Origin: Hydrocarboniclastica marina
GTDB lineage: Bacteria > Pseudomonadota > Gammaproteobacteria > Pseudomonadales > Oleiphilaceae
Direction: 5' to 3'
DNA length: 64,000 nt
Assembly (NCBI RefSeq): GCF_004851605.1
Contig: NZ_CP031093.1
Location: forward strand, 2,232,001 to 2,296,000
Shown here: positions 28,009 through 37,078 of the stretch, one piece after another
How positions within the stretch are numbered: position 1 is the first letter of the stretch
How the letters are laid out: every line of letters starts with the position of its first letter
Notes under the pieces: model-generated
Seen by the model: only the letters and a program-made list of their open reading frames with translations
Told to the model about the DNA's origin: nothing
The model's database searches: none
Made by a program: the position numbers and the translations under genes

Positions 28009-30177
28009 AATACTGTCCTCGATCACCTCGGCATTAAACCGAGCCACGAACTCCCTAACATTGGGGTCCTGGCGGATTGCTTCAACCGCCGCCGCCTGCC
28101 GCTGGACTCTTAATTGCTCTGCACGGACCGCCGGCGCGGCGTCGCCCGCATCACCGGCGACAAGCTCCAGCTTTTCGAGGGATATGAACACAGCCTGCAG
28201 CGCTTGCAGCAAGCGCTCCCGATGGCGGTCATTGAAGAGCCGCAGGTGGCCCTCGTCGAGCGCCAGCGTGGCAATGTTACCGGTTATTGTCAGCGCACCG
28301 TTGGACGCCAGGTTCTTGGTCATACCACTCAGACCCAACTGTTCGAAGTCGCGGGTCCAGTCAAACTCTTCAGCTGAAACCGGCTCAGCCTGATGATCTG
28401 GCTGGGCCGGTACCGGCTTTGGGGGCGCGTCAGCCGGTTCCTGCTCAGACAGCGTCGTTGCCGGGCTCTGCTGTGGTTTTGCCTGAGTAGAGTGGTCGCC
28501 TTCAAACGGGGCTACGGCGGGAGCCGTCTCTGCGGGCGACCGCTGATCGAGGCCCTGGGGGGCCGTGACAGCTGGTGATGACGCCGTTGGACCGGCGGCC
28601 GACGGGCTGTTTTTCCCCTCATCGTCCAGTTGGGCTTCATCGTAAGCATCCACCGGCACGGACTCGTCCTCCCACGGCGGACGATCCTCGCCAGCGGTTT
28701 CGCCCCGGGCATTTGAAACTGACGCACCTGCCCTATCCGGGACAACACCGTCGCTTGATCCCGGCTGGACGCCTGCTGGGCCTCCGGTGGCCGACGTCCG
28801 GGCTGGCACTCCCTGGGGCCGCGCTGCGGATGCACTGCCTGGCTGCCCGCTTTCTTGCGCTGCGACGCTCTGTGCCGTGGATGACGCCGATTTCGGCGAC
28901 CCTTGATTTTGGCTGTCGTGGATTGCCCCGGAGTCTGAACCTGCCTGCCTCTCAGCAGTCGCTCGCCCGGAAGGCTCACGCGCGCCCAGTCCGGTTTGAG
29001 CTTGTCCGGCAGCAGCGTCTGGCCGGTCGGGGGCTGTAGAGGCCGGCCTGGTTGGCGCCTGGCCGCGTAACTGATCAGGTGTCGCTTCGGCGCGGCCGGG
29101 CCGGAAGGCGAGCATACGCAGAAGCGCCATTTCGAAGCCCATTCTGGCGTCGGGCGTCACCTCCAGGTCTTTCCGGGAAATCAGGCAGGTCTGATAAAAA
29201 AGCTGCACATCCTCGGCGCTGAGGCGGCCCGCCAGCGCCGCTACCTGATCGGCGTCGCCCTCGGCATCATCAGTGGAGCCAGGGGCAGCCTGCTCCAGGG
29301 CGATGCGGTGAAAGGTAGCCAGCAGTTCTGCAAGCACCGCACGGTAGTCCGGCGAGAACTCGGCCATGTGCGCCGACTCGGCCAGCACCGCGGCCGTATT
29401 CCCCGTTACAAGCGCATCGATGAGCCGGTAAACATTCTGCTGGTTTATCGTGCCCAGCATGTTGCTGACCGCCTGGGCTTCAATGATCTGGTTACCATAG
29501 GCGATGGCCTGGTCAGTCAGGCTCAGGGCATCGCGCATACTGCCGTCGGCCGAACGGGCCAGTTGCCATAAAGCCGCGTCTTCCGCCGGAATAGCCTCTT
29601 CGGCCAACACATGGCGCAGGTGGCCAACGATCCGTTCGGGGCTCATACGCTTGAGGTTGAACTGGAGACAGCGGGACAGAATGGTTACGGGCAGTTTCTG
29701 GGGGTCAGTCGTGGCAAACAGGAATTTCACGTGTTCCGGTGGTTCTTCCAACGTCTTCAGGAGCGCATTGAAGCTCGAGTTGGAGAGCATGTGCACTTCG
29801 TCGATAAGGTAGATCTTGAAACGACCGCGGGTTGGTGAGTACTGGACGTTATCCAGCAGTTCACGCATGTCCTCGACCTTGGTACGGGAGGCCGCGTCGA
29901 TTTCGATCAGGTCAACAAAACGGCCATCGAGCACTTCGCGGCAACTGTCACAAACGCCACAGGGCTCGGGGCTTACACCCTGCTCGCAGTTGAGGCACCG
30001 AGCCAGGATACGGCCGATAGTGGTCTTGCCCACGCCACGGGTACCGGTGAACAGATAGGCGTGATGCAGGCGCTGCTGTTCCAGTGAGTGAACCAGTGCC
30101 TGGAGAACATGCTCCTGTCCTACCAGATCCCTGAAGGTGTGAGGGCGCCACTTTCGTGCCAGAACCTGATACGTCAT
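27997..30177 (-). CDS. dnaX: DNA polymerase III subunits tau (gamma/tau)
   Basis: Clamp-loader ATPase of 726 residues. Walker A is GTRGVGKT (residues 45-52), the zinc module has Cys61, 64, 73, 76 and 79, and Walker B/DExx lies in YLIDEVHMLS. SRC motifs and the collar domain follow to about residue 365. Residues about 370-590 are a Pro, Ala and Gln rich linker, longer than usual. The C-terminal tau part (DWTRDFEQLGLSGMTKNLAS) binds the polymerase. I saw no A-AAA-AAG slippery heptamer in the linker, so a frameshifted gamma form is not predicted. It follows ffs and precedes ybaB-recR. Confidence 0.96.
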   Translation of the reverse strand: MTYQVLARKWRPHTFRDLVGQEHVLQALVHSLEQQRLHHAYLFTGTRGVGKTTIGRILARCLNCEQGVSPEPCGVCDSCREVLDGRFVDLIEIDAASRTKVEDMRELLDNVQYSPTRGRFKIYLIDEVHMLSNSSFNALLKTLEEPPEHVKFLFATTDPQKLPVTILSRCLQFNLKRMSPERIVGHLRHVLAEEAIPAEDAALWQLARSADGSMRDALSLTDQAIAYGNQIIEAQAVSNMLGTINQQNVYRLIDALVTGNTAAVLAESAHMAEFSPDYRAVLAELLATFHRIALEQAAPGSTDDAEGDADQVAALAGRLSAEDVQLFYQTCLISRKDLEVTPDARMGFEMALLRMLAFRPGRAEATPDQLRGQAPTRPASTAPDRPDAAAGQAQTGLGAREPSGRATAERQAGSDSGAIHDSQNQGSPKSASSTAQSVAAQESGQPGSASAARPQGVPARTSATGGPAGVQPGSSDGVVPDRAGASVSNARGETAGEDRPPWEDESVPVDAYDEAQLDDEGKNSPSAAGPTASSPAVTAPQGLDQRSPAETAPAVAPFEGDHSTQAKPQQSPATTLSEQEPADAPPKPVPAQPDHQAEPVSAEEFDWTRDFEQLGLSGMTKNLASNGALTITGNIATLALDEGHLRLFNDRHRERLLQALQAVFISLEKLELVAGDAGDAAPAVRAEQLRVQRQAAAVEAIRQDPNVREFVARFNAEVIEDSIQPV

Positions 30178-30405
30178 GTTTACTCCGGTAGTGTCCCGTC
30201 TGGGTAACTCAGCAAAAGACCCCTAACGATAACACGGGGCAGAACGATCTAGGGAGCCTCTGAATAAGTCTGATGCACCCCCGTGCGGGGTGCTGAAGCA
30301 AGGCATGTCCGTAACCAATGGCCGTAACGCCTTGGCAGCCGCTCAACACCAAGAGTTTGCGCTGCAAGCGCGCTTTTAATAACAGCAGGCATCCCGAAAC
30401 CTGGC

Positions 30406-30449
30406 TCGGCATTCGGACAGAAGAACATCGGCACTCGGACAGAAAAACA
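30406..30449. repeat. 22-bp direct tandem repeat downstream of ffs
   Basis: Two adjacent copies (30406-30427 and 30428-30449) of TCGGCAYTCGGACAGAARAACA, 20 of 22 bases identical, lie 22 bp beyond the 3' end of the SRP RNA gene. Confidence 0.8.
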
Positions 30450-30470
30450 AAACGGGGAAAAGCAGATATG

Positions 30471-30583
30471 GGGGTGGCCCACACCAGCGACACTCCGGCA
30501 CACGAATCCACCGCTGCGGCTGCTCCCTTCCGGGCCTGACCGGGTTTACGGTTTATCGTTGCGAAGGCACCGGCGGGACCACC
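30471..30583 (-). ncRNA. ffs: 4.5S RNA of the signal recognition particle (small bacterial type)
   Basis: On the minus strand the invariant core GGTCAGGCCCGGAAGGGAGC, followed by AGCC, is present with the GGAA tetraloop. The RNA ends pair: GGTGGTCCCGCC at the 5' end (30583 downward) against GTGTGGGCCACC at the 3' end (near 30472). The length of about 113 nt is right for the gammaproteobacterial hairpin RNA. It binds Ffh and targets membrane proteins. The place just upstream of dnaX is the same as in Pseudomonas. A strong promoter at 30621-30649 would give a 5' leader of about 30 nt that RNase P is expected to remove. Confidence 0.95.
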
Positions 30584-30620
30584 ATAACGGCGGATCCGGA
30601 CTTATCCGAACGCGGGGCGG

Positions 30621-30649
30621 ATTCTAGAGTATTTGGCCAGCCCCATCAA
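30621..30649 (-). promoter_or_regulatory. Sigma-70 promoter of ffs
   Basis: On the minus strand TTGATG (30649-30644) and TAGAAT (30626-30621) are separated by exactly 17 bp. A GC-rich discriminator (CCGCCCCGCG) follows directly, as in promoters under stringent control. Expected start near 30614. Confidence 0.7.
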
Positions 30650-31377
30650 CGCAAAAGCAGAAGATTGTCCGAAACATCTGCCCGGAACCAGCAGGCGATG
30701 CTGTAACGCAGGCGTGTGGAGGGGCACACTTCATGCAAAACATCCTCACTCAGGAACACAGCAGTGCGACCCAGCACGGGCACAACCTCAGCGGCTACAG
30801 CTCCCTCAGCATCATAAATACGCAGCTCGCCGCCCGTCTCCGGCTGCCAGCGCTCATTCAGATAGAGAACCAGACTTACCAACCGCGAAGCCTTGCCCTG
30901 GAAACTGTCCCGGTGTGCGCGATAAAAGCCGCCGGGCTCAAATGCTGCAAAATGCGCCTCAAAATGCGTCAGCCCCAGATAGAGCGAACGATTAAGAAAC
31001 TGCTGTATCTCACTGAATCGTTTGAACAACGCTGCCTGTGCGGCGCTCTGGCCGTCGAGCCACGCGGTGCGGTCATTGCGGATCTCAGCCGCCAGCTTCT
31101 GGCCCGGACCCCGCCCTATGGCGGCCGGGGCAAGCGCGCCCGCCTCATGCAGTGCCACGACTTCCTGCTGCAGAGCGGTGAGGTGCACCGGATCAAACCC
31201 CAGCCCCTCCAGCACGCACCAGCCCGCGCTCGCCAGGCTGTTCGCCACATGCTCGGCAACGACATCGGTACCCGCAACCTGCGCCAGGGACTGGAGCGGC
31301 AAGGAGGTCGCCGATAGCGACGAGTCAGAGGCAGGAAGTTCAGACAAAAGAGCAGGCTCCGGATAAGAATCCGGCAT
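30646..31377 (-). CDS. 2-oxoglutarate/Fe(II)-dependent oxygenase (prolyl-hydroxylase-like)
   Basis: A 243-residue protein whose C-terminal half is a double-stranded beta-helix oxygenase. The iron ligands are His155 and Asp157 (YRAHRDSF) and His215 (VLHEVCP). Arg224 in TRLRYSIACWF would bind 2-oxoglutarate. The segment LVSLVLYLNERW followed by TGGELRIYD is typical of the P4H/SM-20-like group. Related bacterial enzymes hydroxylate proline in elongation factor Tu or ribosomal proteins; the substrate here is not known. The N-terminal 45 residues are low-complexity and may not be part of the domain. Its stop overlaps the ffs promoter by a few bases. Confidence 0.85.
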   Translation of the reverse strand: MPDSYPEPALLSELPASDSSLSATSLPLQSLAQVAGTDVVAEHVANSLASAGWCVLEGLGFDPVHLTALQQEVVALHEAGALAPAAIGRGPGQKLAAEIRNDRTAWLDGQSAAQAALFKRFSEIQQFLNRSLYLGLTHFEAHFAAFEPGGFYRAHRDSFQGKASRLVSLVLYLNERWQPETGGELRIYDAEGAVAAEVVPVLGRTAVFLSEDVLHEVCPSTRLRYSIACWFRADVSDNLLLLR

Positions 31378-31469
31378 TCTATGAGCAGGCCCCGCGGGAT
31401 CACATCAAATGTTTATTGTGGTGGCGAGTCGGAGCGCGAATGGTGGGTATCGGACAGCGTTTTAGTTTC

Positions 31470-31563
31470 GGCGACTCCCGGAGTCGCCCTGAGAACGTAG
31501 ATGGTGCGCAGTACGCACCCTACAGGAGATCGGTCCCGCCGTAGGGTGCTCCTCGCGCACCAT
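31470..31563. repeat. REPIN-like paired hairpins and a palindrome
   Basis: A 9-bp-arm palindrome (GGCGACTCC/GGAGTCGCC) is at 31470-31488. After it come two inverted copies of a REP-type unit: 31501-31523 (ATGGTGCGCAGTACGCACCC plus TAC) and 31541-31563, complementary except at the centre. Each contains its own small hairpin (GGTGCG/CGCACC). Sequences of the GTAGGGTGCG type are common dispersed repeats in proteobacteria, normally spread by a RAYT transposase encoded elsewhere. Nothing else is seen in the 216-bp gap between the oxygenase and fadE. Confidence 0.65.
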
Positions 31564-31593
31564 TAGCCTAGTGCACTAGCCCTTAGCGCAACA

Positions 31594-34083
31594 TCATGGC
31601 CGTACGACTTCTTTCAACTTACCTTTCGAGCATTCGGCCAGTTTCTCAATATCCTCTTTCGCAAAGGCATCGACACGAATCACGTCGTACATCGCAGCCA
31701 GCGCCTCGGATACTGACTGGCGCTCGCTCTGGTCGATGACCTCGTGCTTTATGGCCCAGTCCAGCAACTCGTCGCGTTGGTGGCCCAGGAGCATTTCGAT
31801 GTCCTGCAACTCGTCCGGGTCCGCCTTGCGAATGGCCTTGTTGATGCGCGTGCGTGCCGGCTCCGTTTCCTGGGCCAGCTTCAGGGCATGCATGACGCGC
31901 CCGACCGGGTCCTCTGGCGACTCGGAATGGTAAACGCCACGCACTATGCGGTCACGTACGGAGGGCTTGTCGACAATGCTCAGGCCAACGCGGCGGCCGA
32001 GCTCGTCGTCGGGGTGCTTCAGTCGCAACCCAAGCGGAAAGGTCAAGGCCATCAATGGAAATCTGAGCAGTTTAACCGGGAAGTTACCGATAGCGCGGTG
32101 CAGCGAAGCCTGCAGGTCGACCAGCGACTGCTCCAGACTCCATTCGATAATGTCCCGCATGTCTTCAGGATAGCCATCTTCATGCCATTGCTTGATGGCT
32201 GCGGACGCGTAGTAAAGGTGCACGAGCGCGTCACTCATCCGCCCTGTGAACCGCTGCCGGGCCTTAAGCCCGCCACCCAGGGTCAACAGGCTCACGTCTG
32301 TCAGTACCGAGAAAGCCGACGCAAACCGCGACAGCTGGCGGTAGTACTTACGCAGGTTTCCTTTCGCGGGAACCGGCTCCAGCCAACCGTGGGTCAGCCC
32401 AAGCACAAACGTTCGCAAGACGTTGCGCGAGGTATGTGCGAGGTGAGCATAGAAGACGCCGTCGAACTTTTTAACCGCAGCTTGCTGGTCCTCATCCCCT
32501 GCGGCTTCGATTTCCTGCACGATGAATGGATGACAGCGAATGGCGCCCTGGCCGAACACCATCAGGCTGCGGGTGAGTATATTCGCACCTTCCACGGTGA
32601 TGGCGATTGGTACGGCCTGATATACCCGGGCCAGAAAGTTGCGTGGTCCGCTGATAACGCCGCGACCGGCGATGACATCCATGGCATGGTTTACCACATC
32701 GCGCATCAGCGCCGTGTTGCGGTACTTCAGCAGTGCAGAGGGCACCGACGGGGTGACACCCCGGTCCAGCATGCCCGAGGTAAAACGCCGCGCGGAGTCC
32801 ATCATGTAGGTATAGCCGGCCATGGGCTCCATGGCTTCCTGTACCCCTTCGAATTCGCTGATCGAACGACCGAACTGCTCGCGAACCGCCGCGTAGGCGC
32901 CGGTCGTCAGGCAGGCGACTTTGCCGCCGCTCGTGCCCAGGGCCGGCAGTGAAATGGAGCGGCCGATGGCCAGACATTCGAGCAGCATGGTCCAGCCCTT
33001 GCCGATCATTTCCCGGCCGCCGATCACCTGGTCCAGTGGAATGAAAACATCCTCGCCCCACGTCGGCCCGTTCATGAATACCGTATTCATGGGCAGGTGA
33101 CGGGCGCCGCTGTGAACGCCCTCCGTATCGGCGGGCACCATCACGCAGGTCACGCCCATGTCATGCTCAGTACCGAGCAGGCTGTCCGGATCGTAGACTT
33201 TGATCGCCAGACCAATCAGCGTGGCAACTGGCGCGAGCGTGATATAGCGCTTGTTCCAGGTGATTTTCATCCCCAGCACTTCTTCGCCGTTCCACTGCCC
33301 TCTGCAGATGATGCCGCGGTCGGGAATGGCGCCAGCATCTGAGCCAGCCATGGGGGACGTCAGTGCGAAGCACGGAACCTCATCGCCACGGGCCAGCCTG
33401 GGCAGATAGTATTCCCGCTGCTGCTCAGTACCGTAGTGTACGAGCAGTTCGCCCGGACCCAGGGAGTTGGGCACCATCACCGTCACTGCAGCGGAGACAC
33501 CGCGAGAGGCGATCTTCATGACGATTTCCGAGTGCGCCGTGGCGGAAAATCCCAGCCCACCGTAGCGCTTGGGAATGACCATACCGAAGAAGCCGCTCTT
33601 TTTGATGTGGGTCCAGGCTTCTTCAGGCAGGTCGTAGAGCTCATGGGTCATCGACCAGTCGTCGATCATGGCGCAGAGCTCGTTGGTCGGACCGTCCAGG
33701 AACGCCTGCTCCTCCTCACTCAGGCTCGCATGTGGCAGCCCGAGGAGTTTCTGCCAGTCCGGACGGCCGGAGAATAATTGCCCATCCCAGTCAACGTCGC
33801 CGGCTTTGAGGGCTTCCTGTTCGGTCTCTGACAGCTTTGGCAAGCGCCCGCGCACCCAACCGAGCAAAGGCGCGCTCAAGCGGTGCCGGCGGAACCTGGT
33901 GGGCAACATGATAAAGAGTGCAGGTAAAAGAAAGAGCACACCAAAGAGCACGCTGGCGAAGTGCCAGTGGTCCTGATACATCCCCGCAAGTGTCGCCAGG
34001 ACAAGTACCAGTGCACCGATCGCACCTCCAATACCCAGGTACAGCAGGACTGCGGCACTGATTAACAGAAAGACAACACTCAT
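31594..34083 (-). CDS. fadE: Acyl-CoA dehydrogenase FadE
   Basis: An 829-residue flavoprotein of the long FadE type, catalysing the first step of beta-oxidation. Two or three N-terminal membrane segments (VVFLLISAAVLLYLGIGGAI, ALVLVLATLAGMY) anchor it. The dehydrogenase core shows KKSGFFGMVIPKRYGGLGFS, CFALTSPMAGSDAGAI, KITWNKRYITLAPVA and FMNGPTWGEDVFIPLD, with AITVEGANILTRSLMVFGQG bearing the catalytic Glu. The C-terminal DUF1974 extension is complete. It faces the retropepsin cassette across a 570-bp divergent gap. A PsrA- or FadR-type operator could not be shown. Confidence 0.96.
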   Translation of the reverse strand: MSVVFLLISAAVLLYLGIGGAIGALVLVLATLAGMYQDHWHFASVLFGVLFLLPALFIMLPTRFRRHRLSAPLLGWVRGRLPKLSETEQEALKAGDVDWDGQLFSGRPDWQKLLGLPHASLSEEEQAFLDGPTNELCAMIDDWSMTHELYDLPEEAWTHIKKSGFFGMVIPKRYGGLGFSATAHSEIVMKIASRGVSAAVTVMVPNSLGPGELLVHYGTEQQREYYLPRLARGDEVPCFALTSPMAGSDAGAIPDRGIICRGQWNGEEVLGMKITWNKRYITLAPVATLIGLAIKVYDPDSLLGTEHDMGVTCVMVPADTEGVHSGARHLPMNTVFMNGPTWGEDVFIPLDQVIGGREMIGKGWTMLLECLAIGRSISLPALGTSGGKVACLTTGAYAAVREQFGRSISEFEGVQEAMEPMAGYTYMMDSARRFTSGMLDRGVTPSVPSALLKYRNTALMRDVVNHAMDVIAGRGVISGPRNFLARVYQAVPIAITVEGANILTRSLMVFGQGAIRCHPFIVQEIEAAGDEDQQAAVKKFDGVFYAHLAHTSRNVLRTFVLGLTHGWLEPVPAKGNLRKYYRQLSRFASAFSVLTDVSLLTLGGGLKARQRFTGRMSDALVHLYYASAAIKQWHEDGYPEDMRDIIEWSLEQSLVDLQASLHRAIGNFPVKLLRFPLMALTFPLGLRLKHPDDELGRRVGLSIVDKPSVRDRIVRGVYHSESPEDPVGRVMHALKLAQETEPARTRINKAIRKADPDELQDIEMLLGHQRDELLDWAIKHEVIDQSERQSVSEALAAMYDVIRVDAFAKEDIEKLAECSKGKLKEVVRP

Positions 34084-34655
34084 AGTGGATCTCCTTATTC
34101 CGCAAATTGGTGTCGAGATGTGACCTATTCGCTTGTTCTCTGAGTGCGCGCCCTGGCTGGCGTATATCTCTGGCGCTTTCAGATTTCACATGTTGCTCTT
34201 TCGGATACCAATCTTTTGGATACCACGAAGGGCTCTTTCAGAGCGCAAGCCAATAGGTCCCATGCCGGACCGCCGCCTGGTCGTGTCGTGAAACAGTTTG
34301 TCTGAAAGGGATAAACACAGCAATGCGCCTGGCGTCCCGAACGGGACACTGGCTGAATGGAGCGTTTAAAAACCCTATAAAGCAATAGGTTAGCGATTTT
34401 ATCTAACTTAATGCTCACGTGGAGTCACATCCGGTCTCAAACCCATCGGCAGATCTAGGGCGAATCAACGCCGATAAAATGTTAGGTTACGGCGGCGTAC
34501 TGGTCTCTGAAAGCTATGTTTCGCTATAATCGCGTGGCTTTTATGCTTGCCTCCAGTATGAGGTACATCAAAACCAGCGTTTTACTCTACTGGTATTCAT
34601 TCAACGCTTGCACCGCAACAAACATCCAGCCAAGCAGTTTAGAACGAGGGTATTC
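34084..34655. other. Divergent intergenic region fadE / retropepsin cassette
   Basis: About 570 bp without a credible gene. Relatively AT-rich stretches (around 34365-34410 and 34475-34620) suggest promoters in both directions, but no consensus pair is good enough to call. A frame at 34179-34418 minus has no ribosome site. Confidence 0.4.
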
Positions 34656-35438
34656 GTGCGTTTAGCCCAGCCTGCAACCGTCTTCATTTCTATAGCTGTG
34701 CTCTTAATTTCCGGATGCGCCAGCGATTACCGTGCCGTATGGGAATCCGACCTGAGTGAGCTTAAAGCGCAGCTTCAGGCTACCGAACGCGCCCTGGTCC
34801 AGCTTGAGAAAGAACAATCAGCCTCCCGGGACCTGCTGTTTGTTGCGGAAACCGAATCCATGCACCGCATGGTCAAGGCTCTTGAGGAACAGGTGAAGGC
34901 GCCGGAGTGTCCGGCCGTTGAAGAGACTCCGCGGTGTGAGGCTATGCCGCCGCCCAGCCAGTCATCGGACATGCAGCACATTGATGACGGCAAACTGGTC
35001 ATTGGCGAAATCGAAAAGGTCTACGTGGACCCTCCGGGCGAGGCCTACACGGCCCGTATCGATACGGGCGCGACGACCTCGTCGCTTGACGCCCGCGAAC
35101 CCCAGATCTTCGAGCGGGACGGAGAAGACTGGGTGCGATTCAAGATGCCCCTGCCGGGCCGCGAAGAATTCGTCGATGTCGAGCGCAAAGTGGCTCATTT
35201 CGTTCGCATTCTGCAGTCGTCGACCGAGGACAGCGAACGCCGCGCGGTCGTCAAGATGCGCATAGTGATCGGTGACGTTGAACGGCTGGCGGAATTTACC
35301 CTGTCTGACCGGGGCCACCTGGAATTCCCGGTCCTGATTGGTCGCAACATCCTCAAGGACACCATGGTCGTCGACGTGTCCCGCGCCAACTCGGTCGCCC
35401 TGCCTGCGGATATCGTCAGCGAGTCTTCAGATGAATAA
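34656..35438 (+). CDS. Retropepsin-like (DUF785/RimK-associated) lipoprotein
   Basis: A 260-residue lipoprotein. Start GTG 34656 has GAGGG 8 nt upstream, the signal peptide ends in LLISGC (Cys21). A coiled segment (DLSELKAQLQATERAL) and a linker with CPAVEETPRCEA follow. The C-terminal domain carries YTARIDTGATTSSLDA with Asp136-Thr137-Gly138, the retroviral-aspartic-protease motif, and ends FPVLIGRNIL. Databases often call this family ATP-dependent zinc protease; the DTG motif fits a single-domain aspartic protease better. It overlaps the next gene by 8 nt. With the two genes after it, it forms a conserved cassette whose substrate is unknown. Confidence 0.85.
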   Translation: MRLAQPATVFISIAVLLISGCASDYRAVWESDLSELKAQLQATERALVQLEKEQSASRDLLFVAETESMHRMVKALEEQVKAPECPAVEETPRCEAMPPPSQSSDMQHIDDGKLVIGEIEKVYVDPPGEAYTARIDTGATTSSLDAREPQIFERDGEDWVRFKMPLPGREEFVDVERKVAHFVRILQSSTEDSERRAVVKMRIVIGDVERLAEFTLSDRGHLEFPVLIGRNILKDTMVVDVSRANSVALPADIVSESSDE

Positions 35439-36942
35439 ACAATTGCCGTTCTATCTGGCCGTCGCCTTGCTGGTTATCGCTGGCCTGGCCATTGCCACCC
35501 TCAGGCATAACGAACTCAACGTCCCCCTGACCCCCGGCGTCGAGCAGACGGTCTGGCAGGTCGAGGCCAAAATCGAGTTCCAGGCCTATGGGGATCCAGT
35601 AACGGCCAGCCTAGCCCTGCCCGACCAGCCGCCAGGGTTCCGGGTCATGTCTGAGCAGTCCGCTTCTCCCGGCTATGGCTTCTCGACCATACAGAAAGGC
35701 GGCATACGGCGTGGCGAGTGGTCTATCCGGCGCGCTAACGGCCGGCAGACGCTCTACTACAAGGTTCAGCTCATCACTGACCCCAGCGCGACGCCGGCGC
35801 CTCCCGAACAGCCCCCGGTCGCGACTGGCAACTCCTATTGGTCTGAACCCGAAGCAACCGCAGCCGAGGGCCTGATAAACCAGGCCCGGGAAACCTCAAG
35901 CTCCCCAGAAAGCCTGGCGCGCGAGCTGATCAAGCTGCTCAACAACAGCGAGAGCAACCAGAACGCGGCACTCCTGCTGGCCCAGCAGTCAACCGCCGAA
36001 GTTCTGGTACGGCTGCTCAACCAGGCCGGGGTTCCTGCCCGGATAAGCATGGGCCTGCAACTCGAAGACGCGCGCCGGAATCAGGGCCTGCTGGCGGTGG
36101 CCGATGTCTACACCAAAGACGGCTGGATAACGTTTGATCCCCGCACCGGCGATCAGGATACGCCTGAAAATCTGTTGCTGTGGCAACGGGGCGGCAGCTC
36201 GCTGCTGGATGTACTGGGCGGCAGGCGTTCGACCGTCAGTTTCTCCATGCTGCAGCAGACCGTACCGGCGCAGGATCTGGTCCAGAGCCAGTCGTACGAG
36301 AGCGGTTTCTCCCGCTTCAGCCTGTACCACCTGCCCCTCGAAGAACAGGGTATGTTCAAGATTCTGCTGCTGCTTCCGGTCGGGGCACTGGTCGTGGTAT
36401 TCATGCGGATCATCGTCGGCTTCAGGACCTCGGGCACCTTCATGCCCATACTGATCGCAGTGGCCTTCCTGCAAACCTCGCTGGTGCCGGGCCTGATCAG
36501 CTTTCTCAGCATTGTCGCGGTCGGCCTGCTGCTCCGCGGCTATTTGTCGAGGCTTAACCTGCTCCTTGTCGCCCGAATAGCCACCCTGATCATCCTGGTC
36601 ATATTCATTACCTCATTCATGGCCCTGCTGGGCTACGAGCTGGGCATCAGCAGCGGCATGACAGTGACGTTTTTCCCCATGGTTATCATCGCCTGGACCA
36701 TCGAGCGCATGTCCATCCTCTGGGAAGAAGAAGGCGCCCAGGAGGTGCTTATCCAGGGGTTCGGCAGTCTCTTTGTCGCAGTGCTCGCGTTCTCGGCGAT
36801 GCAGTGGCGCTACATCAGCCACCTCAGTTTCAACTTTCCCGAACTTCACCTGATCATTCTGGCGATGGTGTTGCTGATGGGTCAGTACAAGGGCTACCGG
36901 CTTTCCGAGCTACGCCGCTTCCGTTTTCTGGCGAAGGATTAA
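35431..36942 (+). CDS. Inactive transglutaminase fused to seven membrane helices
   Basis: A 503-residue membrane protein starting at MNKQLPFYLA. The N-terminal anchor (residues 5-24) is followed by a periplasmic transglutaminase-like domain (SLARELIKLLNNSESNQNAA; VLVRLLNQAGVPARISMGLQ; TKDGWITFDPRTG). The expected catalytic Cys is missing, so it is the inactive type. After about residue 307 come six or seven membrane helices (MFKILLLLPVGALVVVFMRI, FMPILIAVAFLQTS, and more). This is the known Transglut_i_TM plus 7TM arrangement, usually encoded between the retropepsin-like protein and the ATP-grasp enzyme, as here. It may act as a peptide-binding membrane platform. Confidence 0.87.
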   Translation: MNKQLPFYLAVALLVIAGLAIATLRHNELNVPLTPGVEQTVWQVEAKIEFQAYGDPVTASLALPDQPPGFRVMSEQSASPGYGFSTIQKGGIRRGEWSIRRANGRQTLYYKVQLITDPSATPAPPEQPPVATGNSYWSEPEATAAEGLINQARETSSSPESLARELIKLLNNSESNQNAALLLAQQSTAEVLVRLLNQAGVPARISMGLQLEDARRNQGLLAVADVYTKDGWITFDPRTGDQDTPENLLLWQRGGSSLLDVLGGRRSTVSFSMLQQTVPAQDLVQSQSYESGFSRFSLYHLPLEEQGMFKILLLLPVGALVVVFMRIIVGFRTSGTFMPILIAVAFLQTSLVPGLISFLSIVAVGLLLRGYLSRLNLLLVARIATLIILVIFITSFMALLGYELGISSGMTVTFFPMVIIAWTIERMSILWEEEGAQEVLIQGFGSLFVAVLAFSAMQWRYISHLSFNFPELHLIILAMVLLMGQYKGYRLSELRRFRFLAKD

Positions 36943-37078
36943 GGCAGCCCATGTTCTACCGTATACCGGCCAGGCAGCGCCCGGACTGCAGACAAGAGCC
37001 TGAAAAAGACTCGGGGCAGGTGCCTGCACAACAGACCCGACAAGCGGCCGTAGCGGCACAACGGCGGAGGCTCACGCC

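Noticed and set aside
28600-28640. Programmed frameshift site in dnaX
   Set aside because: The only A-run in the linker (GGGGAAAAAC) has five A and is not in the phase of a slippery heptamer.
34290-34300. GAAAC-A-GTTTG as a PsrA-type operator for fadE
   Set aside because: Half-site spacing is 1 bp rather than the 2-4 bp known for PsrA, and it is a single copy.
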